The position numbers and the translations under genes were made by a program. The notes below the pieces were generated by a model. It saw only the letters and a list, made by a program, of their open reading frames with translations. It did no database searches and was not told where the DNA came from. Source: Verrucomicrobia bacterium UBA3750 (lineage in GTDB: Bacteria > Verrucomicrobiota > Kiritimatiellia > RFP12 > UBA1067). From it: a stretch of 9,728 nucleotides of DNA. The stretch spans positions 1 through 9,728 of the forward strand of contig DFGM01000078.1 in NCBI GenBank assembly GCA_002371755.1. The letters are read 5' to 3'. Of the stretch, positions 5,494 to 9,728 are shown in pieces. Within the stretch, counting starts at the first letter, position 1. The number at the start of each line of letters is the position of its first letter.

Positions 5494-6828
5494 TCACCGC
5501 CGTCTGGCGGCAAGTCGTTGAACTGTGAGCAGCGTGTCATCCATGCGCTTGAGCAATGATTCCTCCTCCATGCGGTCGGCGAGTTGATACGCCTTCGACT
5601 CTATTCCGGCGAAGAAACCGGCAGGGTTGGAGTCTGCCGGAATATTGGCCGCACGCTTGAATGCCGCCAAGTCCGCATCGATCCGCGCCTGCGCGGATGG
5701 TTCCGGCAATGCCCGCTTGAGCCTGTAGATGGCAGAAGAGCCAAACACGCTCTCATAATTCCCTGCAAGTTTCTGGACACGTTTGCCAAGTTCCGCCTCC
5801 TTCTCTCCTTCTCGCTGCGAACGCGACTTGATTGCCGCCGCCTGTTGCGCAAGAATGTTCAAGTCCGAATAGCCACGCGTCCGAGAGGACGTGATGCGAC
5901 TGACGAGTTCCTTTATCTCTGACTGACGAGCCTTTTTCTTGGCAAGAGCCGCCGGAACTGCAATCCAGCCATCCGCCATATCCTTGCAGTTCGCGGCGAA
6001 CTCAGTAATGAGAATCTGGCCGTTAATGATTTCAAGCTGTTGCGCGGCTCTGGCGGCAAATGACGCGAAATCCATTTTCAACTGCTCAGCCTTGTCGCTC
6101 AATGCATCAACATCCTCTGCCCCGCCGATTGACCGCACGGCCTTCGCCATGTTTGCGGCAAGTGCTGATGCGCTCGCACTCGCCTTGTTTGCACGTGCCG
6201 ATATGTCGCCAACGCGAATCTGCAAGTCCCGCCACGTTTTCAGTTCCTTTTCCTGTGACCATGTCGATGTTCCCGCAGTCTCCATTTCAGATCTCAGCGC
6301 GAGAAATTCCGCGTTAAGACGTTCTATCTCGGCTGGAGCGCTCCTGATATGTTCGCGCACTTCGCCCCGATCTTCGCTCGCTGTCGTAAACCACCTGGAA
6401 ATCGCCTGCGGAAGCGGTCGCACCTCCTTGCGAGAATAACACTCCACCATGAATTTGCGCAATGTTGAATCCGCGTCAAACGCCTCGCGGTACTTCCGCA
6501 ATGTTTCTCGGGTGAAATCCGTTGCCTCCAGTTCTGATTCCTTGCGCACATTGTAGTCCTCTATCAGTTGCGCGTGAAGACGCAACAACCGTTCACGGGA
6601 TTGCTTGAAGTAGTCGCCTAGTTCGTTTGAGCTAGCCCACGCCTCGACCGACGCCGCCAGTTTCCCAGGCGTCTCAATCCCAAGAGCCTCTTCAGGTGTG
6701 GGTGGACGTTTCGGCTTCTGTGCTGGCTGGTTTTGCGTAGGCTGTTGATAGCCACGAGAACCAGAATCGCCACATCCGGCTATAGCGGCAAGGCACATGA
6801 GACTAGCAACGATAATGGTCTTTTTCAT
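5494..6828 (-). CDS. Large coiled-coil lipoprotein
   Basis: I recognise no named family. The 444-residue protein starts with a lipoprotein signal: MKKTIIVASLMCLAAIAGC, lipidated at Cys19, with Gly at +2. A Gln/Pro-rich linker (about 22-45) leads to PPTPEEALG, and the rest is almost wholly alpha-helical with heptad-like patterns and many Ala, Glu, Arg and Leu. The start ATG at 6828 has AGGAG (6842-6838) 9 bases upstream, lying on the stop codon of the preceding gene, so expression is coupled. It probably forms an elongated periplasmic rod anchored in a membrane and may work with the two coiled-coil proteins encoded just upstream. No enzymatic motif is visible. Confidence 0.8.
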   Translation of the reverse strand: MKKTIIVASLMCLAAIAGCGDSGSRGYQQPTQNQPAQKPKRPPTPEEALGIETPGKLAASVEAWASSNELGDYFKQSRERLLRLHAQLIEDYNVRKESELEATDFTRETLRKYREAFDADSTLRKFMVECYSRKEVRPLPQAISRWFTTASEDRGEVREHIRSAPAEIERLNAEFLALRSEMETAGTSTWSQEKELKTWRDLQIRVGDISARANKASASASALAANMAKAVRSIGGAEDVDALSDKAEQLKMDFASFAARAAQQLEIINGQILITEFAANCKDMADGWIAVPAALAKKKARQSEIKELVSRITSSRTRGYSDLNILAQQAAAIKSRSQREGEKEAELGKRVQKLAGNYESVFGSSAIYRLKRALPEPSAQARIDADLAAFKRAANIPADSNPAGFFAGIESKAYQLADRMEEESLLKRMDDTLLTVQRLAARRR

Positions 6829-6834
6829 TTCTAT

Positions 6835-7629
6835 CTACTCCTGTGATTGTTTGCGACGGTATTTCTGCAGTCGTTCACGCTTTCTCGCTTTCTCGCCTGC
6901 GACACCTGTCGATACGTCCATCGTCTTGCTGTCCATGTTGCGACGCAACTCGCCGATTTCGACAGATGCGCCATGAGCGGCGGATAGGTCCTTCTTCAGC
7001 GATTCATACTCAGAGGCTGTAGCGATGGTGCGCCCGTCCGCTTCGCAACGACGGATGGCCGTCGACAGCGTTGCCACCTCGCGCTCCATCCGATAGTCGT
7101 AGTCCTTGAGAAGTTTTACATCCGCCTGGGCTTGAAGGATTTCTCGCTTCTTGCCTTCAAGGTCTTCGTCGCATTGCGCAAGGTCATCGCCGACTTTTTC
7201 GTCATCTGGGAACCGATCAAACTCGTCCTTGAGCTTTTCGAGCTTTCGCTCCAACTGCTTTCGCTCTCCGCGTAGACGTTCAAACGATTCTTCGGCGTTC
7301 TTCAGTCGTGATTTAATCGTGGCCTGCTGTCTGATGGTCTGCTCGCGCACGGACTTCATCGTTTTGATGTTGCCGTCCACAAGGGCCTTTGAAGGATCTG
7401 GTCCGAGATCTGGCGCCTTGTCGGAAAGCATCTCATTGATGCGATCGCGCTTCAATTGCTCCGGCGTCTTTTCAATAGGCTTGGACTCCGCCGCCCGCCG
7501 TTCGTCCTCGCGCTCCTTTTCGACGGCGGCCAGCCGTGCAATGACGACAGCCGATACGCCGACAAGCGCGAGAATTATCAAAACCACGAGGCACGACCCT
7601 CCCCGTCTGCTATTTGAGAAAATACTCAT
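6835..7629 (-). CDS. Single-pass membrane protein with long coiled coil
   Basis: I recognise no named family. The 264-residue product has a basic N-terminus (SRRGG) and one hydrophobic helix (about residues 12-33, starting CLVVLIILALVG) with no obvious cleavage site, so it is probably inner-membrane anchored with its C-terminus outside the cytoplasm. After a linker containing EKTPEQL (about 53-59), residues 85-180 form a strong predicted coiled coil rich in Glu, Lys, Arg and Leu. A second helical part covers 180-235 and a very basic tail ends the protein. The ATG at 7629 lies 4 bases after the preceding stop (7634) and has only a weak, distant AGGG, so coupling to the lipoprotein gene is likely. 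Tethering, spacing or scaffolding is plausible. Confidence 0.78.
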   Translation of the reverse strand: MSIFSNSRRGGSCLVVLIILALVGVSAVVIARLAAVEKEREDERRAAESKPIEKTPEQLKRDRINEMLSDKAPDLGPDPSKALVDGNIKTMKSVREQTIRQQATIKSRLKNAEESFERLRGERKQLERKLEKLKDEFDRFPDDEKVGDDLAQCDEDLEGKKREILQAQADVKLLKDYDYRMEREVATLSTAIRRCEADGRTIATASEYESLKKDLSAAHGASVEIGELRRNMDSKTMDVSTGVAGEKARKRERLQKYRRKQSQE

Positions 7630-7633
7630 GGCG

Positions 7634-8392
7634 TCACTTCACCCTGTTCCATTCATTAATGAATATCTGAGTGATGTCGAGCGCTTCATTTACATCTTTC
7701 TCAAGCTCAACAGGAATGCCGCCAAGCTGCCCAAGCTTTACCTTGTCCCAGGTGCGCGTGAAAGCCTGATATGCATCATCAAAGCGCACAAGCGTCTCGC
7801 GGGAAGTCTTTAATCCCTTCTTGGCGGCATTGTACATGGCCGTGTCTTCGACATTAAGCACACGATTCTTGCCCATTGCCGTATTGATTTCCGCAATCTT
7901 TGCATCCAACGCTTCCTCGTCATCGATCACCCACTGATCGAATGCAACAGGCCAGCCATTTTTCTTGCCCTCGGCTCGCGCTTTCTCCGCCTTGTCAAGC
8001 AACTCAAGGTATCCTTTAGACTTGTCGCCACCCGCCTTTATCTGGCGGTCATACTTGCCATAGATCATGCTTATACGGGCCTGAGCCTCCAACAACTTCT
8101 GACGAGTGAAGACCATCTGGTCGTTCGTCTCCTTGAACCACGCCATTGGCTTTGTTACATAAAGTGGTGCGGCGTTTGTCTTGGAATAGCTCGCCTCTTC
8201 CTTGTCGCGCTTCGCCTCAAGTAGTTCTTCTGCAGTCGGCACATGCGGCTTTTCGTCGCTCTTTGCCCCTTCGACGGATTTCCTTTTCTCCACCGCTTTG
8301 GAGTTGTCTACCTCGACATCGGCGGAGCAACCGCAGAAGAAGAGCGCCCCTGTCATGGCCGCCCCTGTTACTATCCAACGTGTTTTTTTCAT
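7634..8392 (-). CDS. Lipoprotein, first gene of the operon
   Basis: I recognise no named family. The start at ATG 8392 is chosen because it gives a proper lipoprotein signal (MKKTRWIVTG, then LFFCGC with lipidated Cys22), and AAAGGAA lies about 11 bases upstream. A GTG/ATG-type extension back to 8440 would put charged residues ahead of the signal. After a Lys/Glu-rich linker and a VPTAEEL motif (about 51-57), the 252-residue protein is mostly helical, with aromatic residues at intervals (PMAWF, GWPVAFDQWV, FTRTWD). The ribosome site lies inside the arm of a long inverted repeat, so translation of this first gene is a likely control point for the whole unit. The role is probably structural or assembly-related in the periplasm; this is inference from context. 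Confidence 0.78.
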   Translation of the reverse strand: MKKTRWIVTGAAMTGALFFCGCSADVEVDNSKAVEKRKSVEGAKSDEKPHVPTAEELLEAKRDKEEASYSKTNAAPLYVTKPMAWFKETNDQMVFTRQKLLEAQARISMIYGKYDRQIKAGGDKSKGYLELLDKAEKARAEGKKNGWPVAFDQWVIDDEEALDAKIAEINTAMGKNRVLNVEDTAMYNAAKKGLKTSRETLVRFDDAYQAFTRTWDKVKLGQLGGIPVELEKDVNEALDITQIFINEWNRVK

Positions 8393-8456
8393 TTTCTTTT
8401 CGTTCCTTTCTTGGTCAGATGTTTCGCCAACTGCTTGCAATCGGAACGAAAAGAAA
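8393..8456 (-). promoter_or_regulatory. 14-base inverted repeat covering the first ribosome site
   Basis: Perfect 14-base arms TTTCTTTTCGTTCC (8393-8406) and GGAACGAAAAGAAA (8443-8456) are separated by 36 bases. In the minus-strand transcript the downstream arm contains the GGAA of the ribosome site and ends directly at the ATG at 8392, so this hairpin would hide the site. Its upstream arm can also pair with the neighbouring inverted repeat (see findings). Confidence 0.65.
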
Positions 8457-8457
8457 G

Positions 8458-8517
8458 CCTCTCTTCGTATCTCGCTGGAGGTCGTGAGATTTACCTTATA
8501 TGGGATACGAAGAGAGG
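8458..8517 (-). promoter_or_regulatory. Second 14-base inverted repeat of the operon leader
   Basis: Perfect 14-base arms CCTCTCTTCGTATC (8458-8471) and GATACGAAGAGAGG (8504-8517) surround a 32-base loop, one base away from the first inverted repeat. A TATAAG box on the minus strand (8500-8495) with a TTTACC 15 bases before it lies inside, so the repeat might instead be an operator around a weak promoter. A 10-base palindrome AAACGCGTTT (8519-8528) adjoins the outer arm. Confidence 0.6.
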
Positions 8518-8579
8518 TAAACGCGTTTGCGCTTCCTCTGCATAGTATCGCCCTATGAAATTTCTCACGCTTCCAGCGA
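8472..8579 (-). promoter_or_regulatory. Third inverted repeat, interleaved with the second
   Basis: The left arm (8472-8489) is TCGCTGGA, three bases, then CGTGAGA. The right arm (8563-8579) is TCTCACG, two bases, then TCCAGCGA. Fifteen base pairs form, with a small internal loop. The left arm lies inside the loop of the second inverted repeat while the right arm lies outside it, so the two helices interleave in a pseudoknot-like order. Confidence 0.6.
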
Positions 8580-8712
8580 CGATCACTTGCAGCATTGCAA
8601 ATTACTGTCGGCGGATTTCTCCCCGCCTTATCGTTTTAACTGTCTATGGGCTTGTTCCTTTCATTTCAGTTTCCACGATTTGAGATTGGTGTTAGAGCGC
8701 GTAACCGCCGCA
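8580..8712. other. Intergenic stretch ahead of the operon leader
   Basis: No gene is visible here. It holds two small hairpins: TTGCA/TGCAA (8587-8600) and GGCGG/CCGCC (8610-8627). The latter is followed on the plus strand by TTATCGTTTT, although no plus-strand gene leads into it. On the minus strand I find no convincing -35/-10 pair; a TAGACA element around 8640 has no matching -10. The operon promoter must lie here or inside the leader. Confidence 0.35.
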
Positions 8713-9141
8713 TTAGCGGGGAGAGCGCGGCGCGCTCTCCAAGCCGAGCGGAAGCGAGAGCCGAGCGATTTCGTCGGTAGTGAGGCCGGTGTATTTCGCG
8801 ATGGTTTCCACGGCCATGCCGTCGGCTTTCATGCTACGTAAACAAGACAATTTGCCATGGTGCTCTCCTGCGGCAAAAAGCTTTTTGAACACGTATATCA
8901 ATGTATTCTTGACGGTTGCGCCCAATGCCCCCTCTAAATAATGTTGTTCTATCATTAGGCTATCACGCAAAGAATCAATCGTATTGCGATAGGCTCTTCG
9001 TTCCCTTTCAATCATTGGCTTATTATCGCAAATTTCAAACAGCCTTTGCATATCTACATAATCCCCCGCATAGTCCATCATCTTTTCGCTGATGAAGGCA
9101 TCTACTTCGTCAGCAGGAACATCTATGCATTGGGCAGTCAT
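8713..9141 (-). CDS. Small Rpn-related protein with only the C-terminal module
   Basis: The 142-residue product lacks the nuclease domain of Rpn (PD-(D/E)XK putative transposase) proteins. It ends with their typical helical C-terminal module: KADGMAVETIAKYTGLTTDEIARL-type sequence at about 105-128, parallel to KAMNLDVEQIAKATGLTVEEV in the neighbouring Rpn protein. Residues 1-70 are acidic and helical (DEVDAFISEKMMDYAG, MIERERRAYRNTIDSLRD), matching the helical linker seen before that module in relatives. The ATG at 9141 overlaps the Rpn stop codon by 4 bases (ATGA), so the two are translated together. It may be a decayed paralogue, or a small partner of the nuclease similar in principle to the short Rpn_S antitoxin forms of E. 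coli. The last 14 residues are encoded through a strong hairpin (8720-8740). Confidence 0.7.
   Translation of the reverse strand: MTAQCIDVPADEVDAFISEKMMDYAGDYVDMQRLFEICDNKPMIERERRAYRNTIDSLRDSLMIEQHYLEGALGATVKNTLIYVFKKLFAAGEHHGKLSCLRSMKADGMAVETIAKYTGLTTDEIARLSLPLGLESAPRSPR
8720..8740 (-). terminator. GC-rich stem-loop at the end of the Rpn pair
   Basis: Nine-base perfect arms GGAGAGCGC/GCGCTCTCC with a 3-base loop overlap the last codons of the small Rpn-related gene. No U-run follows on the minus strand, so it is not a textbook intrinsic terminator. It could stabilise the 3' end or assist termination. Confidence 0.35.
8829..8858 (-). other. Possible 9-codon leader ORF inside the small Rpn-related gene
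   Basis: AGGAG (8869-8865) lies 6 bases ahead of an out-of-frame ATG at 8858 that opens MANCLVYVA and stops at TGA (8831-8829). That stop overlaps, as ATGA, an in-frame ATG at 8832 of the host gene. Reinitiation there would give a 39-residue peptide consisting of the C-terminal module. The arrangement may be chance, since nothing else shows that it is used. Confidence 0.25.
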
Positions 9142-9728
9142 GACGATACAACCTCCTCGACTGTCAAACCAGTAGCCTTTGCAATTTGTTCAACGTCAAG
9201 ATTCATTGCCTTAAGGTTGTGGGCTGTCTGAAGAAGCTTTTCCTTACCTTTTGCTTCGCCATCCTTAAGTCCAGCCTTGTAGCTACGTTCGGGGGCAGAG
9301 GCAAGAGTTTTGGCGACGCGCACGGCGTCCCAAAAGAGATCGTACCCCATCAACTGTTCCCGCGTGTAGGCCGACTCCTCGACAAGTTTCACGGCCTGGC
9401 TGATTTCGCTCGACTCCATGAACTCGTCAGGGACTCGTTCGGTGGTCTTGTTTATCTCGGTCAGGAAGCGAAGCCACAACACCGCCATCTTGCGCTCCGC
9501 GATGCTTTGCGGCTTGAACTTCGGCAACTCCACAAACACAATGTGGAAACCCTCAATCAACTTGTCAGTGTATTTCTCGTGTACAACCTTGTAGTGGTGT
9601 ATGAACTCCGGCACGTCCTTCTCGAAAATGGCGTCAACCAGATTAAGGGAATAGACGGGGCGGAGCAGTGAGAAATCTTCCGCGTGCTCCAACTGATCCA
9701 CATACACCTTCGCGGAATTGAAAAGCGC
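9138..9728 (-). CDS. Rpn-family recombination-promoting nuclease / putative transposase, 5' end cut by window
   Basis: The reading frame stays open to the window edge (ALFNSAKVYVDQL), so the start and the N-terminal nuclease part with the catalytic PD-(D/E)XK residues lie outside. The 196 visible residues match the Rpn/PD-(D/E)XK putative transposase family as I know it: VYSLNLVDAIF, then HIVFVELPKFKP, AERKMAVLWLRFLTEIN, a VEESAY..LMGYDLFWDAVR stretch, a Lys/Gly-rich linker (KAGLKDGEAKGKEK), and a C-terminal helical module (DVEQIAKATGLTVEEV). Rpn proteins are DNA endonucleases linked to recombination and, in E. coli, to phage defence. The stop TGA overlaps the start of the next gene by 4 bases. 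This gene suggests an accessory region. Confidence 0.85.
   Translation of the reverse strand, partial: ALFNSAKVYVDQLEHAEDFSLLRPVYSLNLVDAIFEKDVPEFIHHYKVVHEKYTDKLIEGFHIVFVELPKFKPQSIAERKMAVLWLRFLTEINKTTERVPDEFMESSEISQAVKLVEESAYTREQLMGYDLFWDAVRVAKTLASAPERSYKAGLKDGEAKGKEKLLQTAHNLKAMNLDVEQIAKATGLTVEEVVSS

Noticed and set aside
5939..6439. 166-codon plus-strand frame inside the large lipoprotein gene
   Set aside because: It is fully antisense to a gene with a lipobox and a ribosome site. Its Ala/Ser-rich composition mirrors the alanine-rich opposite strand.
7151..7813. 220-codon plus-strand frame
   Set aside because: It crosses two minus-strand genes whose starts, anchors and coiled coils are coherent. 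Its Ser/Arg-rich product is a typical shadow of coiled-coil codons.
8495..8521. Sigma70-type promoter (TTTACC, 15 bases, TATAAG) on the minus strand
   Set aside because: The spacing is short and the -35 match is weak. I mention it only as an alternative reading of the inverted repeat.

Overview
The window suggests an accessory region of a gut- or sediment-type diderm bacterium. Evidence for a diderm is two lipoproteins with clear lipoboxes, further Sec-exported proteins and a conjugation-type coupling ATPase. The Rpn-family nuclease at the right edge, base composition near 50 % GC, strong AGGAG ribosome sites and many coiled-coil envelope proteins recall the PVC group (Verrucomicrobiota, Kiritimatiellae or Lentisphaerae). 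That placement is an impression, not a demonstrated assignment. Every gene I accept lies on the minus strand.

Right edge (8713-9728): the C-terminal part of an Rpn-family PD-(D/E)XK nuclease (putative transposase), followed with a 4-base ATGA overlap by a small gene. That small gene repeats only the C-terminal helical module of the first.

Centre (8579 down to 765): one long operon-like run. It opens with a leader holding three long inverted repeats, one of which covers the ribosome site of the first gene. Nine genes follow in this order: a lipoprotein; a single-pass coiled-coil membrane protein; a second, longer coiled-coil lipoprotein; two tandem exported paralogues with nearly identical ends and divergent cores; an 84-residue membrane protein; a polytopic M50-like zinc metalloprotease (HETGH); a VirD4/TraG-type ATPase without its usual N-terminal membrane segments; and a very acidic, disordered-looking protein. 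A GC-rich stem-loop at 765-786 ends the run. Spacings are mostly short (2-32 bases, several with ribosome sites on the preceding stop codon), so co-transcription is likely.

Left edge (1-609): a 96-residue gene of unknown function with a strong ribosome site, then a gene-poor stretch with a 23-24-base tandem repeat of palindromic units and other small hairpins that look like a dispersed intergenic element.

Working idea (inference): the nine-gene unit may build an envelope-spanning assembly in which a soluble VirD4-like motor works with separately encoded membrane partners, a membrane protease and exported mosaic proteins. No VirB4, relaxase, pilin or other standard type IV secretion gene is visible here, so this is either a fragment of a larger conjugative element or a distinct VirD4-associated system.
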